Shown: piece after piece, positions 25,820-34,221 of the stretch
How positions within the stretch are numbered: position 1 is the stretch's first letter
Layout: each line of letters opens with the position of its first letter
Assembly (NCBI GenBank): GCA_025041195.1
Contig: JAKCFM010000002.1
Span: 372,001 to 436,000, forward strand
DNA length: 64,000 nt
Reading direction: 5' to 3'
Source of the DNA: Halobacteriales archaeon YIM A00013
Lineage (GTDB): Archaea > Halobacteriota > Halobacteria > Halobacteriales > Haloarculaceae
Position numbers and translations under genes: made by a program
Notes under the pieces: model-generated
What the model was told of the DNA's origin: nothing
The model's input: the letters and a program-made list of their open reading frames with translations, nothing else
Databases searched by the model: none

Positions 25820-26461
25820 ATGGAAGCAACCACCGGCTGCAAGGTGGACCGGATCGTTGCGGAGTACGGGCTGTCCGATGCTGATCCGCAGTTCGATTCG
25901 CTCGACGAGGGATTGCTCGCGCGCTGGGAAGGGAGCTCGGGACGGTCCCCGCAGGGATATCGTCCGCTGACGGACTGGTTCAACAAGCGCCTTCTCAGAA
26001 CGGTCTACACGGAACACGGTCGTGAAACGCTCTCTGGACGACTTGACGCGGCCTACGAGACGCTCCAGTCAGAGGATACCCTGGACACTGCTGAGTTGGT
26101 TGAGAGTCTCGCCGTGGACGGGATCGACGGCGAGCAGCTCCAGTCGGATTTCGTCTCCTGGGGAACGATGCGAACCCATCTTACGGAGTGTCTCGGTGGA
26201 GAAAAAACGCGCCAGTCCTCTTCTGGGAACTGGGAGCGCGAGAGCGTCGACCATGCCCGACAGATTGCCCACGAGACGGTCGAAGAGGCACTCTCTTCGC
26301 TGACTGGCAAAGACGTGCTCGCAGACGGCACAACGGCCGCCATCGACGTGCAGATTCAGCTTCGCTGTGGGTCCTGTCCAACCCAGGTCCCGTTCGGGGT
26401 GGCGATCGACCAGGGCTACGTCTGTGCAACCCATGGTGAGGGTCTGGAGGACGGAGAATGA
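25820..26461 (+). CDS. rdfA: Rod-determining factor RdfA family protein
   Basis: A 213-aa protein of the haloarchaeal RdfA family. The N-terminal GCKVDRIVAEYGLSD, the RWEGSSGRSPQGYRPLTDWFNKRLLR segment and a C-terminal CGSC...YVCATHG likely zinc site are family features. RdfA is required for the rod cell shape in Haloferax. The stop overlaps the ATG of the next gene by 4 nt, the same rdfA-SMC-like pairing known from other haloarchaea. ATG 25820 fits the TATA spacing. Confidence 0.8.
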   Translation: MEATTGCKVDRIVAEYGLSDADPQFDSLDEGLLARWEGSSGRSPQGYRPLTDWFNKRLLRTVYTEHGRETLSGRLDAAYETLQSEDTLDTAELVESLAVDGIDGEQLQSDFVSWGTMRTHLTECLGGEKTRQSSSGNWERESVDHARQIAHETVEEALSSLTGKDVLADGTTAAIDVQIQLRCGSCPTQVPFGVAIDQGYVCATHGEGLEDGE

Positions 26462-28236
26462 CCTGGGAAGTCGAGATCGATAGCATTGCGGGTATTGTCC
26501 ACGGAACGGCCACAATTGAGCCGGGACTCAACGCCGTTCAGGCGTCGAACTGGCAGGGGAAATCGAGTTTCATCACGGCGCTCAAGACGGCACTCGGAAC
26601 GACTGCGGAACTGACCGAGGGACACGCTCACGGGGGTGTGTCGGTCTCGTATCCCGACGGGCAGTTGCGGGTGGATCTCGCTCGCAACAACGGCACCATA
26701 ACCACGACCGGATCGCCGTATCTCACTGGCGAGCATGAACTGGCGTGTGCAGAGCTGTTCGCCTGTCTCGACGAAGCAAATCCAATTCGACGCGCCATCA
26801 GAGCGGAGTCATCGCTGGAATCAGTGTTGTTGAGGCCGCTCGATTTCGAAAACATCGACGAACAAATCGCAGAGCTCACTCGCGAACGCGAGCGCATCGA
26901 AACAGAGCTCTCACAGGCTCAGGGCGCACAGCGCCGACTCGATGATGTTGCCAGTACGATTGAGCGGCTTGAGCGCGAAATCGAGCAGCTAACCAGCCAA
27001 CGGGATGCGATCGACGGGGAGCCACCCAGCACGGACGACACGGCAGCCGGCCCTCACGAAGAGCTCGCACAGGCGCGGAGCAAACTCCAGTCTGCAGAAT
27101 CACGCGTTCGTCGCCTGGAAGGGTCGATCGAACGGATCGAAAACCGACGCAGCGATCGCCAGGAAAAACGAGCGTCGTTGACAGTTCCGGATCGGGGATC
27201 GGTCGTTGACGATCTTGAAGCCGCCCGAGAGACCCTGGAACGACACAAGCGGGACACGGAGCTGTTACAGTCGGTGTATACGGCAAACGAGCGGCTACTC
27301 CACGAGGGTCGACTGGACGTCATCACGGACGTAACGCGTGCACTGTCGGGAGACACCGTCGAATGCTGGGTCTGTGGCGGCGAGCAGTCGACTGACGCGT
27401 TCGAACGTCGACTCGATGAGCTCGCAGAGACGCTCTCGACACTTCGAGCACGGACCGACCGACACCGCGAGCAGGTTGACGACCTCGAGGCCAAACGAGA
27501 GGAGATCACACAGCTCGAACGGCACAAATCCGATCTCGACGAGGAAATTGACGAGCTCGAAGCCCGCCTCGAAGATCACTCCCAGGAGCTCGAAACGGCC
27601 ACTGAACGGGTCAAAACTGCACAGCAACGCGTTGACGAACTCACCGATGCGATCGACGGCGCGCTCGAAAAGCGCTCTGACATCGATAGTGAGATCAAAT
27701 ATCGCCAGGCCGAACTCACCGAAACCAGGACAGAGTTGCAGACACTCGAAAACCGAGCCGAGCGAGTTGAGCTGTTGCAAAACGAGCGCAAATCCACGAC
27801 GGCAGCGATCACACAGCTCAGAGAGCGCAAAGACACCATCAAGCGAGAGACGCGGGCGGCGTTCGACGAGGCAATTGACGACCTGCTTGCGCGGTTCGAA
27901 ACCGGGTTCGAAACCGCCAGACTCACCGATTCGTTCGAGCTGGTCGTGGCTCGCGATGGCAGACGCGCTAGCCTCTCGGCACTCAGTGAGGGCGAACGAG
28001 AACTGCTCGGCTTCGTCACCGCGCTTGCCGGCCGAGCAGCGTTTGACGTCGCCGAAACGGTCCCGCTATTGCTCGTCGACGGAATCGGCGGGCTCGCGGC
28101 CGACAATCTCCGGACACTCGTCGAATATCTCCATGAACGGACGGAGTATCTCGTGTTTACGGCGTATCCAGAACACACGATGGTTGCGCCTACCGTCGTC
28201 GACCCCACGGAGTGGACAATAGCCAACGCCACCTGA
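26458..28236 (+). CDS. sph: Archaea-specific SMC-related protein (Sph-type)
   Basis: A 592-aa Rad50/SMC-like ATPase. A minimal Walker A, NWQGKSS (31-37), lacks the usual preceding glycine pattern, which is common in this family. Two long coiled coils run from about 135 to 300 and from 320 to 490, joined by a zinc-hook-like C303-W-V-C306. The signature LSALSEGERELL is near residue 505 and Walker B LLLVDGI near 540. Sph proteins are linked to chromosome or cell-shape biology. It is co-translated with rdfA. Confidence 0.85.
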   Translation: MTWEVEIDSIAGIVHGTATIEPGLNAVQASNWQGKSSFITALKTALGTTAELTEGHAHGGVSVSYPDGQLRVDLARNNGTITTTGSPYLTGEHELACAELFACLDEANPIRRAIRAESSLESVLLRPLDFENIDEQIAELTRERERIETELSQAQGAQRRLDDVASTIERLEREIEQLTSQRDAIDGEPPSTDDTAAGPHEELAQARSKLQSAESRVRRLEGSIERIENRRSDRQEKRASLTVPDRGSVVDDLEAARETLERHKRDTELLQSVYTANERLLHEGRLDVITDVTRALSGDTVECWVCGGEQSTDAFERRLDELAETLSTLRARTDRHREQVDDLEAKREEITQLERHKSDLDEEIDELEARLEDHSQELETATERVKTAQQRVDELTDAIDGALEKRSDIDSEIKYRQAELTETRTELQTLENRAERVELLQNERKSTTAAITQLRERKDTIKRETRAAFDEAIDDLLARFETGFETARLTDSFELVVARDGRRASLSALSEGERELLGFVTALAGRAAFDVAETVPLLLVDGIGGLAADNLRTLVEYLHERTEYLVFTAYPEHTMVAPTVVDPTEWTIANAT

Positions 28237-28362
28237 ACCCCGTCCCATCCACCAGTCGTTCGACGAACCACTATCTCGGACAACACGATGATTTGTGATA
28301 ATCAGGACAATATTTCCTGAACCAATACATAATTGCACTGACCGAGAAAGTATGCTGATACG

Positions 28363-29256
28363 ATGGTTAGCGGTACCTTCGAGCAGTTCACCGAGCTTTT
28401 GAAACGCATCGAGCTGTCGGATGTCGAGATCGGCAACGTCACGATGCCAGAACGGATCACCGACCGGGACGCAGAGCTCGCGGCCGAGCTTTCACTTGAG
28501 ATCCCAATGGTGCAGGCGGTGGCCGATGATTCGACCGTTACTGTGCAGCCGACGGAGCTCTCAATGGACGAAGACCGACTGCAGGTTGGCCTCTCGGTCT
28601 CGCTCCCCGTAACTGACGGGCCATCGGCCAGGCAGTCACCACAGCCCACCATAGCAAGACAGTTACAAGATGCACACCGAATTCCAGCGTACAAAGATCC
28701 CAAGGCGCTCGCAGCCGTCTACCACGAGTACGACACGTTCCCGGAGATGACCGAGGCACTCGGCGTGGACGTGACATCCGAGACCGTCAGACGCTACATG
28801 GTCGAGTACGAAATCCACGATCCGACCGACCACTCACCGCAGCAACTTCGTGCGGCCGCACTCGGTGACGACGCCCCAGAGACGGCGAGCTCGAAGGAGC
28901 CCCCCTCCATCACGCCGACCTCGGTTGAGCGATCCAGCGAGCCATCGAATGCGTCACCGTACGCCGACGAATCCGTCGCAGAACTGCTCGAACGGGCCGA
29001 CGGTGACGAATCAATTGCAGCGGATGGGCTTGGCATTCCACGGGAGCTAACGCTCGCTGAGTTCGCTGACATCATCAACGACGCCAGTTCGATCACGGAG
29101 GTGAGCAACCGACTCGATCTTGCCGTCTCGACCGTTCGCCAGCTGCTCGAAAAGCTCAATCTAATTCACATCGTGACAAACCAACTGGCAGCCGGCCAGA
29201 TCACGGTCTCGGAAACGGCACTCTACCGACGGATCGATCCGGACGCACTCGAGTGA
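28363..29256 (+). CDS. Haloarchaeal HTH-containing hypothetical protein
   Basis: A 297-aa acidic protein of unknown function. Residues 1-90 form an all-beta-looking region beginning MVSGTFEQFTELLKRIE. Residues 108-145 (KALAAVYHEYDTFPEMTEAL...SETVRRYMVEY) look like a helix-turn-helix, a low-complexity Glu/Ser/Pro linker follows, and residues 225-265 (LAEFADIINDASSITEVSNRL...STVRQLL) look like a second HTH. A DNA-binding or regulatory role is likely. It follows the sph gene after 126 nt with its own AT-rich upstream region. Confidence 0.7.
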   Translation: MVSGTFEQFTELLKRIELSDVEIGNVTMPERITDRDAELAAELSLEIPMVQAVADDSTVTVQPTELSMDEDRLQVGLSVSLPVTDGPSARQSPQPTIARQLQDAHRIPAYKDPKALAAVYHEYDTFPEMTEALGVDVTSETVRRYMVEYEIHDPTDHSPQQLRAAALGDDAPETASSKEPPSITPTSVERSSEPSNASPYADESVAELLERADGDESIAADGLGIPRELTLAEFADIINDASSITEVSNRLDLAVSTVRQLLEKLNLIHIVTNQLAAGQITVSETALYRRIDPDALE

Positions 29257-29347
29257 TTCCAGCCATCGATCGACAGCCACATCGTAGCCTCGGACACAGT
29301 TCAATCGGGAAGAACTATTAGTATGCCCTGTCCGAATCGTGTGTGTA

Positions 29348-30151
29348 ATGGCAACAATCAGGGTGCGGGAGTGGACAAAACAGCAACTGGACCGGATCCG
29401 ATCCGACGAATCACACTCCTCTCACGATTCCGTTATCAAATCACTGCTCCGTGACCGCGAGCTGGCACAGCTCGTCGCCGCGCAGGAGTCGACACCCACA
29501 GCAGCCTCCTCTGGAGAGCCCGAACCCAAACGGGATGGTGAATTTGAGACGCTCACCGTCCTCGCAGAACTCACACAGCCACAGAACGGTGTGTTATTTC
29601 TGTGGTGTCCCAACTGTGGGAACGAAGTCGTCCATCTCACAACCAAGAGCACAATGGACATTTCCGTGCTCGAAATCGACTGTCAGAGCTGTCTGTCGCC
29701 GCTTGATCACCACAGCATCGTTGCGATAGACGTTGCGTACCCGCTCGAACAAAAGACAGTGGACGGATCGCTCGAAGACGACCTGCAGCGCTGTGTTATC
29801 GATTACTGGGACCGAACGCTTTCACGGATCGATAGCCTATCGGAGTCCGGCACCAGCACACCAGAGGAGTTAGTATGGAAATTCGATAACTATCACAAAA
29901 TGTTGTTGATAGAATGGCCCGAAAGCGTTCCAGTCGTCAGTTTCGAGCCAGACACAGTCTATCGAGATCTCGTGACAGATCAGCTGATACAAGTGGATAG
30001 ATCAGTTACTGAGAACCGGAATCGCCTCGATTCGTTCGAGGTTCGTCGGTACGATCCCAGTGGGAATCCAGCAGCAACGACGCCGGAGATCATTGATAGT
30101 GCTGAGGTGACGAATTTACTGTTAGAACGACGACTAGTAATCGAATCATAA
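29348..30151 (+). CDS. Hypothetical zinc-ribbon protein with RHH-like N-terminus
   Basis: A 267-aa protein. The first 45 residues (MATIRVREWTKQQLDRI...DSVIKSLLRD) look like a ribbon-helix-helix or CopG-type motif. LWCPNCGNEV and DCQSCLSPL form a probable four-Cys zinc ribbon near residues 80-120. The C-terminal part has no match that I recognise. ATG 29348 is preferred to the GTG at 29339 because a TATA-like ACTATTA (29314-29320) is about 30 nt upstream. It may be a regulator; function unknown. Confidence 0.7.
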   Translation: MATIRVREWTKQQLDRIRSDESHSSHDSVIKSLLRDRELAQLVAAQESTPTAASSGEPEPKRDGEFETLTVLAELTQPQNGVLFLWCPNCGNEVVHLTTKSTMDISVLEIDCQSCLSPLDHHSIVAIDVAYPLEQKTVDGSLEDDLQRCVIDYWDRTLSRIDSLSESGTSTPEELVWKFDNYHKMLLIEWPESVPVVSFEPDTVYRDLVTDQLIQVDRSVTENRNRLDSFEVRRYDPSGNPAATTPEIIDSAEVTNLLLERRLVIES

Positions 30152-30324
30152 TCAACGCCTGTGGGTCGGACAGTGGGCGCACTCGTGGAGGGAGCGAACT
30201 GTCGGCCACCAAGATTTTGTGACAGCCCATCCAGAAACTTTCATCCACTTGGTCGATGCACTGTGTTGCGAATTGGTGCGAGAATGGCGTTCGCGATCGT
30301 CAACGAACTGGTTCGATCCAGTGC

Positions 30325-30332
30325 GTTTATTC
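30325..30332 (+). promoter_or_regulatory. TATA-like box of htrA-like gene
   Basis: GTTTATTC, centred about 27 nt before ATG 30356. Confidence 0.45.
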
Positions 30333-30355
30333 CCCTCACAAACAAGGAGTACGCA

Positions 30356-31405
30356 ATGGGACGAACCGGGCGCACGCGGCGATCGTATCTGGCAGGTGTA
30401 GTTGGAACGGCGGTAACGCTCACTGGCTGTCAGGGGCTGACCGATCGATTTCCGTCTGATTCGACGCCGACCGAGAATCAAACGCCCGACAGCGCTGGTG
30501 GATCGTCGGAGTTTACGCGCGTCTACGACCAGACGATTGATTCGATTGTGATGCTCTCGGTGACCGCACGCAGTGGCCAGCAGGGCCAGGGCTCGGGCTT
30601 TCTCATCGATGGGAACACGATCGTCACCAACGCACACGTCGTCTCGCGCGCGGAATCGATCGAGATGCAGTTTTCGCGTGGAGAATGGCGCTCAGCCACG
30701 GTGCTTGGTTCCGATCCCTACAGCGATCTGGCCGCAATCGAACCCGCTGCCGTCCCGGATTATGTCACGCCGTTGTCGATCGATGCCAGAGAGCCAGCCA
30801 TCGGTACCACCGTAGTCGCCATTGGGACGCCGTTCGGCCTCGACGGAACGATGACCACTGGTATCGTCAGTGGATTGAATCGATCGATGCCAGCACCGAA
30901 CAACTACACCATTCCGGACGCCGTACAGACCAGCGCGCCGGTCAACCCCGGCAACTCCGGCGGGCCGTTGCTTACTGTCGATGGGTCAGTTATTGGGGTG
31001 ATCTCCGCGGGTGGTGGGGAGAATTTGGCGTTTGCGATCTCTGCGCCGCTCGTAGAGCGGGTGGTTCCCTCGCTCGTTGATTCGGGCAGTTATCGCCATC
31101 CAAAGCTGGGCATCAACGCGGCGACCGTGACACCGTCCGAGGCCCAGGAGCGTGGAATGGGTCGGCCCCGCGGTGTCGTCGTCACTGAGGTGAGCGATCC
31201 AGCACGCGGGACGATCGAGGTCGATGACGTAATCGTGCGGGCAAACGACACCCAGATCGATTCTCAACCCCAGCTGAGTTCATTCATCGCGCTGCATACC
31301 TCGCCGGGCGAGGCCGTCTCCATCACGCTGTTACGAGATGGCTCCGAACAGACAGTCGAGGTGACACTCGGCCGGCGTGAACCGGCTCCTAGCCCGGAGC
31401 AATAG
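30356..31405 (+). CDS. HtrA/DegP-like secreted serine protease with PDZ domain
   Basis: A 349-aa trypsin-like protease. A twin-arginine (TRRSYLAG) signal is followed by LTGC, a lipobox, so it is probably a lipid-anchored extracellular protein. The catalytic triad is visible: His in VTNAHVV, Asp in YSDLAAIE and Ser in NPGNSGGP. A PDZ-like domain occupies the last 100 or so residues (RPRGVVVTEVSDPARGTIEVDDVIV). HtrA proteins degrade or refold damaged exported proteins. ATG 30356 is chosen for the TATA spacing and signal peptide. Confidence 0.9.
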   Translation: MGRTGRTRRSYLAGVVGTAVTLTGCQGLTDRFPSDSTPTENQTPDSAGGSSEFTRVYDQTIDSIVMLSVTARSGQQGQGSGFLIDGNTIVTNAHVVSRAESIEMQFSRGEWRSATVLGSDPYSDLAAIEPAAVPDYVTPLSIDAREPAIGTTVVAIGTPFGLDGTMTTGIVSGLNRSMPAPNNYTIPDAVQTSAPVNPGNSGGPLLTVDGSVIGVISAGGGENLAFAISAPLVERVVPSLVDSGSYRHPKLGINAATVTPSEAQERGMGRPRGVVVTEVSDPARGTIEVDDVIVRANDTQIDSQPQLSSFIALHTSPGEAVSITLLRDGSEQTVEVTLGRREPAPSPEQ

Positions 31406-31442
31406 GGTGACAGACTCACCCACAGTATCGCCTGGTCAGGAA

Positions 31443-31449
31443 CTTTATC
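31443..31449 (+). promoter_or_regulatory. TATA-like box of ridA copy 2
   Basis: CTTTATC, about 28 nt before ATG 31474. Confidence 0.45.
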
Positions 31450-31473
31450 CCTTGGTGCCCGAGTCATAGGAGT

Positions 31474-31851
31474 ATGAAACGGACGATCAGCACTGACGAA
31501 GCCCCCGCAGCGGTGGGCGCATACAGCCAGGCGACGACGAACGACGACATCCTCTTTACGGCCGGCCAGCTGCCGATGACGCCGGATGGGACGTTACTCG
31601 ATGGCGCCTCAGTCGCCGAACAGACCGAGCAGGCGCTCTCGAACGTGGCTGCAGTTCTCGATTCCGAGGGACTCACCATGAACGACGTGCTGAAGGTGAC
31701 CGTGTTTCTCGATGATATCGACGATTTCGACGAGATGAATGAAACGTACAGCGAGTTCTTCGTCGAAGAGCCCCCTGCCCGCAGCGCTATCGAGGTGGCC
31801 GCGGTGCCAAAGGGTGCTGCGCTCGAAATCGAAGCGATCGCCTCGAAGTGA
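31474..31851 (+). CDS. ridA: RidA family reactive-intermediate deaminase, copy 2
   Basis: A 125-aa paralogue of the protein at 4496-4873, with the same length and motifs: APAAVGAYSQAT, FTAGQLPM and the C-terminal PPARSAIEVAAVPKGAALEIE with the substrate-binding Arg. Roughly three quarters of the residues match. It is convergent with the second amidohydrolase copy about 200 nt away, so each amidohydrolase has a RidA in its vicinity. Possible role: removal of imine intermediates from nitrogen catabolism. Confidence 0.92.
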   Translation: MKRTISTDEAPAAVGAYSQATTNDDILFTAGQLPMTPDGTLLDGASVAEQTEQALSNVAAVLDSEGLTMNDVLKVTVFLDDIDDFDEMNETYSEFFVEEPPARSAIEVAAVPKGAALEIEAIASK

Positions 31852-32054
31852 GCGAATCCTCACAGGAGAGCAGTCTCTCCGAAAAAGACGTTTGGCGGGG
31901 AACGGGACACGGTTCCTCGTACTCGGTTCTGTTTCGCAGTTCGTATAACCACGTCAGTAGCCCTCCCGTCAATCCAGACAGAACACGCAGGCAACCGAAA
32001 TCTGACCCGTTGATATGCACCTAAACGTAGCAGTTGCCAGTTGTGCGCTCCGAG

Positions 32055-33383
32055 TTAGCTCTGTGCGTTCTGTGCGGTGGTGTGTACGCCATCAAGATCG
32101 AGCTCGATCGAACGGGCCTGCTCTCTGATCGTTGTAGCATCTGCCGTGGTGAGCTCGCCGTCATCCAGCACGACGTCGCCATCGACCATAGTGAATACGA
32201 CATCATCGCCGTGTGCGGCGAAGACGACGTGTGAGAGTGGATCATGAAGTGGGGTGGCGCGCGTGAGCTCGGTTTCGAGGCCGATGATATCCGCTTTCCA
32301 GCCGGGTCTGAGTGCGCCCAATTTTTCGAAGCCGGCAGCCTGTGCGCCGTTGATGGTTGCCATTTCGAAGATCGTCGGGGCTGGCGTTGCGGTCGGATCA
32401 AGCGCGTCAACTTTCTGGAGGAGGCTCGCCTGTTTCATTTCGGTGAGTCCGTCGAGTGTGTTGTTGCACGGCGGGCCATCATTGCCGAGTGCGACGGTGA
32501 TGTCACGTTGGAGATAGTCTTCGATGGGGGCAATGCCGGAGGCGAGTTTCATATTTGACGAGGGACAGTGCGTGACGTTGGTGTTGGTTTCAGCGAGGAG
32601 CTGGCGTTCGTCTTCGGAGGTCCAGACACAGTGTGCGAGGATGACGTCCTCGCCGGTGAGACCAACTTCGTGGAGCCACTCGACGTTTCGCAGGCCGGTG
32701 TCGTCCTGGACGGTTTCGATTTCGCCCTGGTTTTCGCTGGCGTGGGTGTGAATGCGAACGTTCTCGTACTCGTCGGCGAGCTCGCGAGCGCCGCGGAGGC
32801 AGGCTTCAGAGCAAGAGACGGCAAAGCGTGGAGTGACGGCGTAGCGAATGCGATCGTCGAACGATCGGTGATAGCGCTCAATGAGTCGTCGTGATTCTGC
32901 GAGGCCGGCCTCGGTGTCCTCACGGAGGCCATCGGGCGAGCGCTGATCCATCAACACCTTTCCGAGCAGCCCGCGAATGCCGAGCTCGCCGGCCGCCTCA
33001 AACGCTTCTTCGGCGTGTGAGACGGAGAGATGGTCGATCACGGTAGTGGTGCCGCTCTCAAGACATTCGAGATAGCCGAGCTTGGCGGCCACGCGCATCT
33101 CTTCGGCCGACAGCGACGCCTCCATCGGCAACACGTGATCGAACAGCCAGTCCAACAGCTCAGTGTCGTCGGCTATTCCCCGACCGAGACTCTGCACCGA
33201 ATGGACGTGCCCACCAACCAATCCTGGCATCACGATCCCGAACTGGCGCTCATCGTGGGAAGGGTATTCTGCTACCATAGCCGAGCGCTCTCCCACCGCC
33301 TCGATCCGGGAGCCGGTTACCACAACTCCCCCATCGTCGATTACTGTCGTCGAATCGACGATCACAGTCCCCGAAAGTATCAT
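32055..33383 (-). CDS. TrzA/AtzA-type amidohydrolase (purine-type deaminase), copy B
   Basis: A 442-aa paralogue of 341-1663. It has the same H59-V-H61 and NDGPPCNN features, but different N-terminal 18 residues (MILSGTVIVDSTTVIDDGG) and a different C-terminus (VDGDVVLDDGELTTAD). The shared core differs by only six amino acids. A TATA-like CTTTAT on the minus strand (33411-33416) lies about 30 nt before ATG 33383, supporting this start. The preceding gene on the same strand is a Bat-type HTH regulator, 59 nt upstream, which could control it. Confidence 0.88.
   Translation of the reverse strand: MILSGTVIVDSTTVIDDGGVVVTGSRIEAVGERSAMVAEYPSHDERQFGIVMPGLVGGHVHSVQSLGRGIADDTELLDWLFDHVLPMEASLSAEEMRVAAKLGYLECLESGTTTVIDHLSVSHAEEAFEAAGELGIRGLLGKVLMDQRSPDGLREDTEAGLAESRRLIERYHRSFDDRIRYAVTPRFAVSCSEACLRGARELADEYENVRIHTHASENQGEIETVQDDTGLRNVEWLHEVGLTGEDVILAHCVWTSEDERQLLAETNTNVTHCPSSNMKLASGIAPIEDYLQRDITVALGNDGPPCNNTLDGLTEMKQASLLQKVDALDPTATPAPTIFEMATINGAQAAGFEKLGALRPGWKADIIGLETELTRATPLHDPLSHVVFAAHGDDVVFTMVDGDVVLDDGELTTADATTIREQARSIELDLDGVHTTAQNAQS
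32176..33323 (-). repeat. 1148-bp inverted repeat, arm B (amidohydrolase core)
   Basis: Inverted partner of 401-1548. The boundaries coincide with the point where the two paralogues stop resembling each other at the DNA level. Recombination between the arms would invert about 31 kb that include the whole hydroxylase island. Confidence 0.9.
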
Positions 33384-33442
33384 GCCAGGCTGAGTACGCC
33401 AATGAGCCTGATAAAGGCTCGTATTGCCCGTCGGGACGTGCT

Positions 33443-34144
33443 TTACTCTAGCTCTTCGAGCACGTCAACGACTCGCTGGATTACCTTGCGCTGACTCCGT
33501 CGAAGGTTCTTCGAAACCGCGGGTTTCGAGACGTCGAACTCCTCAGCCAGACTCCCGAGTGTCGCTGACCGCGGGCTCTGAAAATACCCGCCCTGGACGG
33601 CCCGCTCCAGGGTCTCCCGTTCGACTGTCGACAGTCCACGACAGCCCTCGATCAACGTCATTGCCGCACCGGCGTTCTGAACGAAGCCCTGCAGCTCGGG
33701 ATACTCGGGCTCCTGGCGGTCCAGTACCGAAAAATCGTTCGTATCATCGAGTGCGTAGAGCGCACTGTCTGCTCGATCCCGTTCATCGAATCCAATGTGC
33801 CACAGCTCTGACCCTTCCTCAATGTGAAAGGGCCCCGTAATGTAGCCATCATTCTCCCGAACGGCCGCCATCGCTGTCGTCTGTGTGATCGTCGTCCGGA
33901 TATGGGCGACGTTCTGCCGCTTCGAAAGGAGGGTGTACGAAACCATCTCAGGATGCGCACCAAGTGCGTCGAGCCCCTGTGAAAGGGCCGATCGGTCGGT
34001 CGCTTCGACGACCATTCGGGTTTCAAGCTGCTCGGTGGCCGTGTCGAACTCCCAGTGGACGGCCGAGAACGTCACGTCGGTGTCGTCTGTGACGTCGATG
34101 AACGGGCAGTCGTACTGCTCCATGTCCATCGTGATGTCTATCAT
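33443..34144 (-). CDS. Bat-type HTH transcriptional regulator
   Basis: A 233-aa member of the haloarchaeal bacterioopsin-activator (HTH_10) family. The N-terminal half is a variable sensor-like domain. The C-terminal GLSTVERETLERAVQGGYFQSPRSATLGSLAEEFDVSKPAVSKNLRRSQRKV is the typical HTH_10 arrangement (split here by function: a leading helix, then the GxFxxPR turn, then the recognition helix). It is encoded upstream of amidohydrolase copy B on the same strand. Ligand and targets are unknown. A TATA-like TTTTATAG lies near 34190-34197, about 50 nt before the start, so a short leader is possible. Confidence 0.85.
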   Translation of the reverse strand: MIDITMDMEQYDCPFIDVTDDTDVTFSAVHWEFDTATEQLETRMVVEATDRSALSQGLDALGAHPEMVSYTLLSKRQNVAHIRTTITQTTAMAAVRENDGYITGPFHIEEGSELWHIGFDERDRADSALYALDDTNDFSVLDRQEPEYPELQGFVQNAGAAMTLIEGCRGLSTVERETLERAVQGGYFQSPRSATLGSLAEEFDVSKPAVSKNLRRSQRKVIQRVVDVLEELE

Positions 34145-34221
34145 ATGATGCCATCTCCGTTCGTGATCGCTACCTGGTAGTTGTAATACAGCTATAAAAT
34201 TCTTTCCCCAGATCTGATGAA

